This document shows, in pieces, positions 6,639-15,048 of a DNA stretch of 24,990 nucleotides; the stretch's first letter is position 1, and each line of letters opens with the position of its first letter. Under the pieces are notes generated by a model. It searched no databases. It worked only from the letters and a program-made list of their open reading frames with translations, and was not told the DNA's origin. This DNA comes from Dehalococcoidales bacterium. GTDB taxonomy: Bacteria; Chloroflexota; Dehalococcoidia; Dehalococcoidales; JAUXAE01. Both the position numbers and the translations under genes were made by a program. The stretch spans positions 1 through 24,990 of the forward strand of contig JAUXAE010000002.1 in the NCBI GenBank assembly GCA_030620035.1. The letters are read 5' to 3'.

Positions 6639-8183
6639 ATGATAGCCGTGGCTGAAAAGGTTTCCAAGCTTTCACTCAAGCCCCAGACCTCATTACTGCT
6701 AAATGAGGTCGGCAATTTTTTCTCCTCGCAAGGAATTGAAGCCTATATTGTCGGCGGTTTCTTGCGTGACCTACTGCTGGGCAGAGAGACGGCCGACATT
6801 GACCTGGCCATAACCGCCGATGCCCTTAAGATAGCTCCCAGAATGGCCAGTGCCCTTGGCGGCAGGCATATCCCTCTGGATAAGGAAAACAGGGTGAGTC
6901 GGCTGCTCCTGGATCAAGGAACGCCCCCAGCCAGGCCTAAGTGGCAGATTGACTTGTCAACCATCACCGGCAGCATTGAGCAGGACCTCAAGCGACGGGA
7001 TTTCACCATAAATGCCCTGGCCGTTGACCTCAAAGAAACTCATTACCATCCCGGGCAGCAAGCCTATACCGATATTCCCGTGATAGACCCCACCGGTGGC
7101 CTGGGAGACCTTGGGCAGGGTGTCATTCGGGCGGTTAGTGAGATGGCCTTTAAGTCAGACCCGCTGCGCCTGTTAAGGGCGGTGCGGCTGGCCGCCGAGC
7201 TTGGTTTTGTCATTGATGCCCAGACCGAGGCCCTGATTAAGAACTCAGGCCACCTTATTGCCGGCGTCGCCAGTGAGCGGTCACGGGAGGAGCTAGCTAG
7301 ACTGCTGGCCGTCCCCAACTCGGAGCCACTCTGGCCCTATCTTGACCGGCTGGGCCTAATTACGGCCCTTATTCCCGAGCTGGCTCCGGCCAAAGGGGTT
7401 GCCCAGCCCAGAGAGCATACCTGGGATGTCCTTAGCCATTCCCTAAAAACAATAGCCGCCGTTGACTTCCTGCTCAGGCAGGAGAGCTGGCAATACGCCA
7501 GCCAAGAGGTGCTTAACCTTGTCTCCTGGTCACCGGAGCTGGCCCAGCACTTTGGGCAGAGGGTCAGTGGTAGCACCCGGCGGACGCTAACCAAACTGGC
7601 GGCGCTGCTCCACGATATCGCCAAGCCCCAGACCAAGATGGTTGACCAAAGCGGCCGGACCCGCTTTTTGGGCCACGCCGGTGAGGGGGCGACTATTACG
7701 GTCAGCATCCTTAAAAGGCTCAGGTTTAGCGGTCAAGAAATAAGGCTGGCGGAGACTATGGTACGCCATCATCTGCGGCCGCCCCAGATGAGCCAACAGG
7801 GTGAGCTGCCTTCCCAGCGGGCTATCTACCGCTACTTCCGCGATAGCGGCCAGGCCGGCACCGAAACCCTCTTCTTAAGCCTGGCTGACCACCTGGCCAC
7901 CCGAGGTCCCAACCTGGACCTGGCCAACTGGCGGGAGCATGCTGAGCTGGTGGCCTATGTAATCAGCCAGCACTCCAGACAGGAGGAGCGGGTGGCCCCG
8001 GCTAAACTGGTTAGCGGCCACGACCTGATCAGCATCTTTGGCTTAAGCCCGGGGCCCAAAATCGGCCAAATCCTGGAGGCAGTCGGTGAAGCCCAGGCCT
8101 CAGCCGAGATTACCACCAGGCAGCAGGCACTGGCCTACATAGCCAATCTATTAAAGTCATCAACCGGTGAACCCGGGCTTTAG
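6639..8183 (+). CDS. CCA-adding enzyme / poly(A) polymerase family nucleotidyltransferase with HD domain
   Basis: This is a class II tRNA nucleotidyltransferase-type protein, which adds or repairs the 3' CCA of tRNA. Residues 36-56 carry YIVGGFLRDLLLG and the metal-binding DID (D53, D55), with D105 as a likely third acid. RRDFTINA (119-126) and the DPLRLLRAVRLAAELGF helix (174-190) follow as in the family. A C-terminal HD phosphohydrolase-like domain has LLHDIAKP (H325/D326), H346 and H377/H378. The 514-residue length fits the CCA-HD architecture. The ATG at 6639 lacks a clear Shine-Dalgarno. Because tRNA-Ala in this window already encodes CCA, repair may be its main role. secD starts 8 bp after it. 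Confidence 0.88.
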   Translation: MIAVAEKVSKLSLKPQTSLLLNEVGNFFSSQGIEAYIVGGFLRDLLLGRETADIDLAITADALKIAPRMASALGGRHIPLDKENRVSRLLLDQGTPPARPKWQIDLSTITGSIEQDLKRRDFTINALAVDLKETHYHPGQQAYTDIPVIDPTGGLGDLGQGVIRAVSEMAFKSDPLRLLRAVRLAAELGFVIDAQTEALIKNSGHLIAGVASERSREELARLLAVPNSEPLWPYLDRLGLITALIPELAPAKGVAQPREHTWDVLSHSLKTIAAVDFLLRQESWQYASQEVLNLVSWSPELAQHFGQRVSGSTRRTLTKLAALLHDIAKPQTKMVDQSGRTRFLGHAGEGATITVSILKRLRFSGQEIRLAETMVRHHLRPPQMSQQGELPSQRAIYRYFRDSGQAGTETLFLSLADHLATRGPNLDLANWREHAELVAYVISQHSRQEERVAPAKLVSGHDLISIFGLSPGPKIGQILEAVGEAQASAEITTRQQALAYIANLLKSSTGEPGL

Positions 8184-8191
8184 GGAAGGAT

Positions 8192-9523
8192 ATGCCCAGA
8201 AGAAACACCCTGGTCTCTATTGCGATACTGATAATCTTCATCCTCTGCCTGCTGGTGATTCTACCCATCAATCAAGGCCTGCTGGGTCAGAAGGACTTCA
8301 TTCTGGGCCTGGACCTTCAGGGGGGCCTCCATCTAGTCTATAAGGCCGACCTCTCGGGGGTCGAGCCCGGAGACGAGGCTGAGGTTATGGACGGCGTGAT
8401 CGCCGTTATCTCCAACCGGATTAACCCGCTGGGGGTAACCGAGCCCAATATTGAGAAACAGGGTGAAGACCGCATTGTGGTGGAACTACCCGGGCTTGAT
8501 ATTACTGATGCCCAGAAGGAGCGCCTCGGGCGCACCGCCCTGCTTGAGTTCCGTGAACTGGTAATTGATGAAAACGGTGAGGAACAGTGGATACCGGCCA
8601 CGGGCACCATTGACGGCCAGGAGAAGGTGCTCAACTCGAGCTACTTTAAGGAAAATACCTATGTAACCACAGACCCATTCGCCGGGGTACTGCTCATCTT
8701 TGAGTTTGATGAAGAGGGCGCTAGGCTATCAGAGGAAATCACCGGCCGGCTGATAGGCCAGTCGCTGGGCATCTTTGAAGGAGATGAGCCCCTTCTAGGG
8801 GAGGACGGACAGCCCATCGCCCCCATCATCCAGTCAGTAATTAGCGACAAGGGACAGATTGAAGGCTTGAGCCTAAATGAGGCCAGCGAGCTGTCCAAGC
8901 AGCTTAACGCCGGCCGCCTGCCGGTGCCTTTAGAGGTCATCTACGAGCAGACCGTATCCCCGATACTGGGCGCCGATTTTGTTGACCTGAGTGTTAAGGC
9001 AGGCCTGATTGGCATCGCCCTGGTGATGCTTTTTATGATTGCCTTCTACCGCCTGCCCGGGCTCATTGCCAGCCTGGCCCTGGTTTTCTACGGCTCGCTG
9101 GTACTGGCCCTGTTCAAGATGATTCCGGTCACCCTGACCCTGGCCGGCATCGGCGGCTTTATCCTGTCCATAGGCATGGCTGTGGACGCCAATGTGCTCA
9201 TCTTTGAACGGATGAAGGAGGAATTTAACGCCGGGCGGACACCGAGGGCAGCTATTGAGGCCGGCTTTAACCGCGCCTGGACGGCCATCAGGGACAGCAA
9301 TATCACCACCTTCATTGTCTGTGGCATCCTCTACTGGGTGGGTTCAAGCATCGTCGCCGGGGCGCCGGTAATGGGTTTTGCCCTGACCCTGTTTATCGGC
9401 GTCGCCGTCAGCATGTTCACCGCCATTGTGGTCACCAGGACACTGCTGCGCCTGTTTGTGGGCAGCCGTCTGGCCCAAAAGAAGGCCTACTTTAGCACTG
9501 AGTCGGGTGAAGGTAATGTTTGA
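8192..9523 (+). CDS. secD: Protein translocase subunit SecD
   Basis: SecD, with SecF, uses the proton-motive force to pull exported proteins through SecYEG. There is one N-terminal membrane segment (about residues 7-26), the signature LGLDLQGGLHLVY, a periplasmic P1 region (VISNRINPLGVTEPNIEKQG) and a C-terminal block of about five membrane segments including GGFILSIGMAVDANVLIFER. The 443-residue length is that of the compact Gram-positive/Chloroflexota form. The ATG follows GGGAAGGA. It overlaps secF by 8 bp, implying translational coupling. Confidence 0.96.
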   Translation: MPRRNTLVSIAILIIFILCLLVILPINQGLLGQKDFILGLDLQGGLHLVYKADLSGVEPGDEAEVMDGVIAVISNRINPLGVTEPNIEKQGEDRIVVELPGLDITDAQKERLGRTALLEFRELVIDENGEEQWIPATGTIDGQEKVLNSSYFKENTYVTTDPFAGVLLIFEFDEEGARLSEEITGRLIGQSLGIFEGDEPLLGEDGQPIAPIIQSVISDKGQIEGLSLNEASELSKQLNAGRLPVPLEVIYEQTVSPILGADFVDLSVKAGLIGIALVMLFMIAFYRLPGLIASLALVFYGSLVLALFKMIPVTLTLAGIGGFILSIGMAVDANVLIFERMKEEFNAGRTPRAAIEAGFNRAWTAIRDSNITTFIVCGILYWVGSSIVAGAPVMGFALTLFIGVAVSMFTAIVVTRTLLRLFVGSRLAQKKAYFSTESGEGNV

Positions 9524-10427
9524 TATTATCGGCAAAAGGTTCCGCTTTCTGGCCATATCAGGCATAGTAATCCTGGTGGGCATCGTCTCCCTGAGTGTCT
9601 TCGGCCTTAAAGCGGGCATAGAATTCTCCAGCGGCTCACTGCTGACCCTGGACTTTGAGCAGCCAGTGAACTTAAATGAACTAAAGCAGGAGCTGGCCGG
9701 CCTGGGCTACGAAAAGGCCATTGTCCAGACCACCGGGGAGGGTGATTTTCTTATCCGCACCGTGGAACTGACCACTGCCCAAAAAACAGAGCTAGAGGAA
9801 GGCCTGGTGGCCAGCTTCGGCCCGGTTACCGAGCGTGGCTTTGAGAATGTTGACCCGGTCATCGCCCGGCAGACGGCCCAGACGGCGGCCATTGCCGTGG
9901 CCGTAGCCGCCGTGGGTATCCTTCTCTATATCACCTGGGCCTTCCGCCGCATGCCTAAACCCTTCCACTACGGCACCTGCGCCATAGTGGCCCTGGTCCA
10001 CGACGCCCTGATTGCCCTGGGCATCTTCTCCATTCTGGGTGCCATTCTGGGCTGGGAAATCAACCTGATGTTTATCATCGGCATCCTGGCCGTTATCGGC
10101 TACAGCGTCAACAACACCGTGGTCGTTTTTGACCGGATACGCGAGAATCTGCTTAAGAGTGTCCGGCCCGATTTTGAAGCCGTGGTCAACAGCAGCCTTG
10201 CCCAGACCCTAATCAGGTCGCTGAATACCAGCCTGACCACCATAATCGTGATACTGGCCCTGATGCTCTTCGTCGGCGCCCAGATTCAGAACTTTGCCGT
10301 GGTGATGCTGATTGGCATCATCGCCGGGACATACAGTTCACTCTTTATCGCCCCGTCAATACTGGTCATCTGGGAGAAGGGCGAGTGGCCGCGGCTCCTC
10401 AAGCCAGCCGGAGCCAAGGGCGGGTGA
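9516..10427 (+). CDS. secF: Protein translocase subunit SecF
   Basis: SecF is the partner of SecD in the inner membrane. The protein begins MFDIIGKRFRFL, with a membrane segment followed by GIEFSSGSLLTL, a variant of the family GxDFxGG motif. Its C-terminal five-helix block contains GYSVNNTVVVFDRIREN. The ATG at 9516, with GTGAAGG just upstream and inside the secD end, gives 303 residues; the frame opens further upstream but without homology. The CDF gene starts 6 bp after it. Confidence 0.96.
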   Translation: MFDIIGKRFRFLAISGIVILVGIVSLSVFGLKAGIEFSSGSLLTLDFEQPVNLNELKQELAGLGYEKAIVQTTGEGDFLIRTVELTTAQKTELEEGLVASFGPVTERGFENVDPVIARQTAQTAAIAVAVAAVGILLYITWAFRRMPKPFHYGTCAIVALVHDALIALGIFSILGAILGWEINLMFIIGILAVIGYSVNNTVVVFDRIRENLLKSVRPDFEAVVNSSLAQTLIRSLNTSLTTIIVILALMLFVGAQIQNFAVVMLIGIIAGTYSSLFIAPSILVIWEKGEWPRLLKPAGAKGG

Positions 10428-10433
10428 TGAGCA

Positions 10434-11351
10434 ATGCCAGCCACAAAGTCCGCTGCCGCAGCCCTTTCTATTATCTCCAACAGCCTGCTAATAACACTCA
10501 AGCTGGTTGCCGGTCTCATTACCGGCAGCATCAGTATCCTGGCTGAAGCCATCCACAGCCTGCTTGACCTGGCCGCCGCCATCATTGCCTTCTTCGGCGT
10601 CAGAATCTCAGATAGACCGGCTGATAAGCAGCACCCCTTTGGTCATGGCAAGGCAGAGAATATTAGCGGTGTTGCCGAGGCGGGGTTAATATTTGTCGCC
10701 GCCGGCCTGATTATCTACGAGGCTATAAAAAGGCTTGTGACCGGAGGCACTGTGGAATTACTGGAGCTGGGCCTCGGGGTAATGGCGGTGTCAATTGTGG
10801 TCAACATATTTGTTTCCAGACATCTGCTAAAGGTATCACGAACTACGGATTCAATAGCTCTGGAGGCCGATGCCCGCCACCTAACCACTGATGTCTGGAC
10901 ATCGGCCGGTGTTTTCGTCGGGCTAGTTGTTGTCTGGTTGACAGGAGTGGCCATTCTTGACCCCATCATCGCTTTGATAGTAGCCCTATTTATTCTGAAA
11001 GCAGCCTATGAAATACTGATGAGGTCGTTTGGCGGCTTGGTTGATGTCAAACTGCCCGAGGCAGAAGAGAAAGAGATAATAGCCTGTATTAAAGAACACA
11101 GCGGCCAGCTAGTTGGTTTCCACAAACTGCGTACCCGCAAGGCAGGAAGCCAACGCTTCATTGAGCTACATCTGGTAGTGCCTAAAAATGTCAGCGTGGA
11201 AAAGGCCCACCGGTTGTGCGACCATCTAGAGCGAGACCTGAGGAAAAGATTACCCCGCATCAGTATCACAATTCATATTGAACCCTGTAAACTAGAGTGT
11301 AGGCAGTGTTCCATCGTCTGTAGCCTGCGCCAGATAGAATCATCAAGCTAG
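10434..11351 (+). CDS. Cation diffusion facilitator family metal exporter with a Cys-rich tail
   Basis: CDF proteins exchange cytoplasmic Zn2+, Fe2+, Mn2+, Co2+ or Cd2+ for protons as dimers. The 305-residue protein has the cytoplasmic HPFGHGKAE motif, the membrane-site pairs H41/D45 (HSLLD) and H149/D153 (HLTTD), several hydrophobic segments and a C-terminal dimerisation domain. The H-D arrangement resembles zinc transporters, but specificity is unproven. Unusually, the C-terminus ends in four cysteines (C285, C289, C292, C296) spaced CxxxCxxCxxxC. It is the last gene of the cca-secD-secF unit, and its 3' end overlaps the convergent HDAC-like gene by 9 bp. Confidence 0.93.
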   Translation: MPATKSAAAALSIISNSLLITLKLVAGLITGSISILAEAIHSLLDLAAAIIAFFGVRISDRPADKQHPFGHGKAENISGVAEAGLIFVAAGLIIYEAIKRLVTGGTVELLELGLGVMAVSIVVNIFVSRHLLKVSRTTDSIALEADARHLTTDVWTSAGVFVGLVVVWLTGVAILDPIIALIVALFILKAAYEILMRSFGGLVDVKLPEAEEKEIIACIKEHSGQLVGFHKLRTRKAGSQRFIELHLVVPKNVSVEKAHRLCDHLERDLRKRLPRISITIHIEPCKLECRQCSIVCSLRQIESSS

Positions 11352-12377
11352 GTTGTGGATTTCCTTTATTGCCCTAACCAGGCCCTCTATGTCCGGGGCG
11401 CCAAAGCGGCGTGGTGACTCACCCAAGGGGTCGTCAACTTCATCGCTGTCCCGCAGAACATTTAGGGTGGCGGCCACTGAAGAGGCCAGCACCGTCAGCT
11501 CGTAGCCGCCCTCCAGAGCAAAGACCAGGTAGCCGTGGCATAGTTCCTGGGCCAGTTCCTTGATAATGGCCACCATCCGGGCAAAGCCGGCTACGGTCAG
11601 CTGCATCATAGATAGGCCATCAGCCCAGTGAGCATCGTAGCCGGCCGAGACCAGGATAAGCTGGGGCTTAAAGCGCCGGGCGGCCGGGACAACGATTTTC
11701 TTAAAGACCCTGAGGTATTCAATATCGCCACAGCCGGCGGGCAGGGGTATATTTAGCGTGGTTCCCCGGGCCATACGGCTGCCCGTCTCGTCAATACCAC
11801 CCGTACCCGGATAGTGGGGGTACTGATGCGTTGACACATAAAGGACACCAGGGTCACTATAGAAGGCCTCCTGAGTACCGTTGCCGTGATGGACATCAAA
11901 ATCAATAATAAGGACGCTTTCCAGGCCGCAGTTATTCACGGCGTACTTGGCGGCGATGGCCACATTGTTAAAGAGACAGAAGCCCATCGCCCGCCGCCAG
12001 GTGGCATGATGCCCCGGCGGCCGCACCAGGGCAAAGGCACTGGTCACCTCCCCAGCCAAAACCTGCTCAACGGCCCTGATAACACCACCGGCGGCATAGG
12101 CGGCTACCTGATATGAGTCAGCCGACACTACCGTATCAGCGTCCAGCCAGCCGCCGCCCCGCTGGGCCACCCCCTGGATATAGGATATGTACTGCCGCTG
12201 ATGCACCAATAACAGCTCCTTTGCTGAGGCCGCCCGGGGTTCAATTGGTTTAAGCCTTTCTTTAAGCCCGGCCCCTTCCAGGTGGTCGATGACGGCCGAA
12301 AGCCTTTCGGCATTCTCGACATGGTGCCCGGTATCATGCCTTAGATAGATTGGGTCATAAACAAGGCCCACTTTCAT
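11343..12377 (-). CDS. Histone deacetylase / acetoin-utilisation family deacetylase
   Basis: This is an arginase-fold zinc amidohydrolase; bacterial members deacetylate acetyl-lysine, acetylpolyamines or related amides. Catalytic elements are visible: RPPGHHA with the H123/H124 pair, DFDVHHGNGTQ giving Zn ligands D161 and H163, SAGYDAH giving D248, and ALEGGYEL. Length is 344 residues. ATG 12377 follows AAGGTGAGGT. It lies 23 bp after the LysE-family gene and is probably co-transcribed with it, which could hint at an amine or amino-acid substrate. Substrate assignment is open. Confidence 0.93.
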   Translation of the reverse strand: MKVGLVYDPIYLRHDTGHHVENAERLSAVIDHLEGAGLKERLKPIEPRAASAKELLLVHQRQYISYIQGVAQRGGGWLDADTVVSADSYQVAAYAAGGVIRAVEQVLAGEVTSAFALVRPPGHHATWRRAMGFCLFNNVAIAAKYAVNNCGLESVLIIDFDVHHGNGTQEAFYSDPGVLYVSTHQYPHYPGTGGIDETGSRMARGTTLNIPLPAGCGDIEYLRVFKKIVVPAARRFKPQLILVSAGYDAHWADGLSMMQLTVAGFARMVAIIKELAQELCHGYLVFALEGGYELTVLASSVAATLNVLRDSDEVDDPLGESPRRFGAPDIEGLVRAIKEIHNLA

Positions 12378-12400
12378 AGGCTTTTTACCTCACCTTAAGA

Positions 12401-13012
12401 CTAGGTAATCATCTGGATGCCTGAGACCATAAACCAGATGCCGAAGCCGATAAGCAGCAGGCTGCAGGCAATAAAAACCCCTTCCTGAAACCTCAGCCCC
12501 CAGAGTTTACGGGTCTTATAGACCAGCACCGAAACAAGGGAAAGCCAGACCAGGTCAACCAGCCAGTGGCTGATGGTAAACACGGCCAGGCCGCCCAGGC
12601 CATAGTCCAGAAATTTCATAATCAGCAGACTGCCCACCGTGGCCCACCAAATTAGAAAGAAGGGGTTAAGGGCGCTGGTAATGATGCCGGCGGTGAAGGC
12701 GCTGTAGGCCAAATCCTTGCCCTTGTGGACTACCTCGGTGCGGGCGCGAAACATGGCCACGCCCAGCCAGACAATCATGGCACCGCCGACGATACTCAGG
12801 ATGAGTTGCACCAGGTTCTCCTGGAAAAACTGGGCAAAGCCAAGGTATATCAGCAGTATCAGGGGCACCTCTATCACGGCATGGCCCAGGGATATCTGGG
12901 TGCCGGCCCAGGGTGACTTATAGCTCTTGGCCAGGGTCACGGCGAACATGGGGCCGGGCATCATCGCCCCGGAGAGTGAAATCACAATGACGCTTAATAG
13001 AATGGGCAGCAT
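12401..13012 (-). CDS. LysE/RhtB family exporter
   Basis: A 203-residue very hydrophobic protein with about six membrane segments. The N-terminus (SGAMMPGPMFAVTLA) resembles the PGP motif of the LysE/RhtB amino-acid exporter family. Its likely role is efflux of an amino acid or small metabolite; the substrate cannot be read from the sequence. No Shine-Dalgarno precedes the ATG at 13012. An extended -10 (TGCTATAAT) ends 11 nt upstream, so the 5' leader would be only a few bases. The HDAC-like gene follows 23 bp downstream. Confidence 0.85.
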   Translation of the reverse strand: MLPILLSVIVISLSGAMMPGPMFAVTLAKSYKSPWAGTQISLGHAVIEVPLILLIYLGFAQFFQENLVQLILSIVGGAMIVWLGVAMFRARTEVVHKGKDLAYSAFTAGIITSALNPFFLIWWATVGSLLIMKFLDYGLGGLAVFTISHWLVDLVWLSLVSVLVYKTRKLWGLRFQEGVFIACSLLLIGFGIWFMVSGIQMIT

Positions 13013-13023
13013 AAAACGGCTTT

Positions 13024-13032
13024 ATTATAGCA
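13024..13032 (-). promoter_or_regulatory. Extended -10 promoter of the LysE-family gene
   Basis: The minus strand reads TGCTATAAT (13032-13024), an extended -10 element. Only a poor -35 match lies upstream. The predicted start is about 4-5 nt before the ATG. Confidence 0.55.
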
Positions 13033-13058
13033 CCCTTAAGGCCACCTCTTCACCGGGC

Positions 13059-13088
13059 TTGAGTCCATCACCCTAAAACAGCTATACT
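13059..13088 (+). promoter_or_regulatory. Possible promoter of nurA
   Basis: TTGAGT (13059-13064) and TATACT (13083-13088) are 18 bp apart in the divergent region upstream of the NurA gene. Confidence 0.4.
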
Positions 13089-13132
13089 AACTAGAGAAGG
13101 ACAGCCACCGCCAGTCTCCTTGGGGGCCAGAT

Positions 13133-14341
13133 TTGTCGTTAGACCTGACCAAGATTGCTCAGGCTGTTGGCCATATGGTGGCCCGGCTTAAGGCGGGCCG
13201 CCAGGAGAAGCAGCGGCACCTTCAGTACGCCCTGAACGTCATCGGTAACCAAGCTATTGACCTTGAGCCTTTAAAAAGGAAGATTGCCCTGAGCAAGACC
13301 AGCTGGCTGGTGGCCGGTCCGGTAGATGGCTTAGGCCAGCGCTACCAGGCGCCAGCCGCCCCCGACGAATTCACCATCCTGGCCAGTGACGGCTCCCATA
13401 TTGATGTTGACCGCCACCGCTCAACCAGATGCTACCTGATAAATATCGGCGGCGCCCACCTTGACTACGGGGCCAGCCCCAACGCCGCCCTTAATAGCCA
13501 TCCCCATCTCTATTCGGCTGATGAAGACCTAGTGATGACGCCGGTGGCCGGGGGCCGCCAGCAGGTGATAGAGGGCTCCCTCCTGGGTATCAAACGCAGT
13601 GTTGAAGAATGCCGCCACCTGACCGGCATGGCCGCCGAACTGCCGTCCGACCGCCCGGCCCTGGCCCTGCTTGACGGCTCGTTGATCTTGTGGGGGCTGG
13701 CCAGCCTGGACTACCCCGAGTTTGTTGTTAGTGCCCTGCTGGACAAGGGCTTTCTAAACTCCCTTGAGCAGATGAAGGGAATCAGCCAAGATAAAAATCT
13801 GGCCCTGGCCAGCTACATCAGCTTCCCCGGCTCAACCGATGTTGTTAATGCCCTCAGGCTGGCCATCTGCCCCCATGAGCCGGCTGACTGCGACCGCTAC
13901 TGCGATAAAATTCCTTGCGGCAAAAGAGACTGCGATGCCGTGGCCGGCATCCGGGACCGCGAGCTGTTTCTAGGCTTTTTGGGCCCCGGGGAAAGGTCGG
14001 CCCTCTTTATTAGCCAGTCTTCTATAGTCCGGAAGCGCTATGGAGACCACCGGGTACATTTCTTCTATCTCAGGGTTGATGATGAGATAGCCAGGGTTGA
14101 GCTCCCCCAGTGGGTGGCCCTTGATAATGACCGACTGGAACTGGCCCACGCCCTTATCCTAGACCAGTGCCGGCGGGGGCACGGCTACCCGGTGGCCTTA
14201 AGCGAGGCCCATGAACAGGCAGTAATCACCGGCGCTGATAGGGAGCAGTTTTACCAGCTGGTTGAGTTATCACTAACCGAAGTACAGCTACCTACCCTAA
14301 CTTCGGCCAAGAGCCGGAGCAAAAGAACAAGGTGGATTTAG
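13133..14341 (+). CDS. nurA: NurA-domain 5'-3' nuclease
   Basis: NurA is a dimeric, RNase H-like Mn2+-dependent nuclease that acts with the HerA translocase in end resection. Two NurA motifs are visible: LASDGSHI (D86) near the N-terminus and LALLDGSLI (D181), plus the C-terminal YPVALSEAHEQAV. The 402-residue protein also has a five-cysteine cluster (C246, C253, C257, C262, C267) inside the domain, possibly a metal or Fe-S site. The start is TTG 13133 with GGGGG about 7 nt upstream. A HerA homologue lies on the same strand from 16685, but an unusual 1.6-kb segment separates them. Confidence 0.85.
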   Translation: MSLDLTKIAQAVGHMVARLKAGRQEKQRHLQYALNVIGNQAIDLEPLKRKIALSKTSWLVAGPVDGLGQRYQAPAAPDEFTILASDGSHIDVDRHRSTRCYLINIGGAHLDYGASPNAALNSHPHLYSADEDLVMTPVAGGRQQVIEGSLLGIKRSVEECRHLTGMAAELPSDRPALALLDGSLILWGLASLDYPEFVVSALLDKGFLNSLEQMKGISQDKNLALASYISFPGSTDVVNALRLAICPHEPADCDRYCDKIPCGKRDCDAVAGIRDRELFLGFLGPGERSALFISQSSIVRKRYGDHRVHFFYLRVDDEIARVELPQWVALDNDRLELAHALILDQCRRGHGYPVALSEAHEQAVITGADREQFYQLVELSLTEVQLPTLTSAKSRSKRTRWI

Positions 14342-14374
14342 CACACTAAAAAGAAGGATGAAACAAACCAAGAA

Positions 14375-14479
14375 ATGCTACCATTTTTGCTAAATGCTTT
14401 AAAAACTTTAGGTATTGTTGTAATAGCAGGGCTAATAATTATTATCTTGATAGCAATCTTGTATGGGTATTGGCATTAG
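14375..14479 (+). CDS. Candidate 34-residue single-pass membrane peptide
   Basis: The frame encodes a short peptide, about MLPFLLNALKTLGIVVIAGL then a run of I/L and YGYWH. It is almost entirely one hydrophobic helix of about 23 residues. It begins 33 bp after the nurA stop, in the same reading frame, and has no clear Shine-Dalgarno, so readthrough or coupling are alternatives to independent initiation. The base composition is AT-rich. It could be chance; the strongly membrane-like sequence is the only support. Confidence 0.35.
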   Translation: MLPFLLNALKTLGIVVIAGLIIIILIAILYGYWH

Positions 14480-14496
14480 ACGAGTTTATTTAAATA

Positions 14497-14582
14497 ACCT
14501 CACCCCCTTTATCCCCCTCTCCTTGTGTTTAGGGGATAAGGAGAGGGGGAAGTATATATAATGAAGGGGCTCCGCCCCTTCA
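14497..14582 (+). repeat. Palindromic repeat element, left copy
   Basis: The element begins ACCTCACCCCCTTTAT (14497-14512). It contains a perfect 12-bp inverted repeat CCCCCTCTCCTT / AAGGAGAGGGGG (14513-14524 and 14538-14549), followed by a second hairpin with a 9-bp stem TGAAGGGGC / GCCCCTTCA (14562-14570 and 14574-14582). Related copies occur at 6571 and, inverted, at 15955-16088. The structure resembles REP/MITE-type dispersed palindromes. It may also end transcripts leaving nurA. Confidence 0.75.
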
Positions 14583-14604
14583 AGCTTCCCTGAATAGATG
14601 ACCT

Positions 14605-15003
14605 TTGGTAAAACTAGAAGAGGAGGCAACTAATACGGAGAGTAAGCAAGAGCGCCAGGTAAAGCGAATGAGATTGGCGGCACGAATACTTGCCCTGGGT
14701 GTCGCCGGACTCTTCTTAATCAGCTTGGTTGCCGGGGCTTTCTTTGAAGACGAACCATTTGCGATGGAAGGTATGCTGCTGGTCGTAATCGTGGCTGTCG
14801 CCCTGGCTGGCGGCATCCTGTCCTGGTGGCGGGAGCGGCTGGCCGGCATACTGCTGGTTCTGGCTGCCATCGGAATGGGCCTCCATATAGGCGCTTTTGC
14901 CGGGCGCAATCATGTTTTGGTTTGGTTAATAATGGGTTTGCCCTATCTCATTGCCGGCGTGCTCTTCCTTAACTCCCGGCGGCTTTCAAGGAAGTCAGCC
15001 TAA
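14605..15003 (+). CDS. Small integral membrane protein of unknown function
   Basis: A 132-residue protein with a charged, Glu/Lys-rich N-terminus of about 25 residues, followed by four hydrophobic segments (about 29-45, 55-72, 79-97 and 104-122) and a basic C-terminus RRLSRKSA. I recognise no catalytic motif. The start is uncertain: TTG 14605 gives 132 residues without a clear Shine-Dalgarno, while ATG 14668 (MRLAARILAL) would give about 111 and still contain every membrane segment. It lies inside the segment bounded by the 16-bp inverted repeats, between nurA and the HAS-herA operon. Confidence 0.6.
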   Translation: MVKLEEEATNTESKQERQVKRMRLAARILALGVAGLFLISLVAGAFFEDEPFAMEGMLLVVIVAVALAGGILSWWRERLAGILLVLAAIGMGLHIGAFAGRNHVLVWLIMGLPYLIAGVLFLNSRRLSRKSA

Positions 15004-15048
15004 CCAGAGCAAGGGGATGAGGTGGGTTTGAAGTAAGGAGACAACCAA

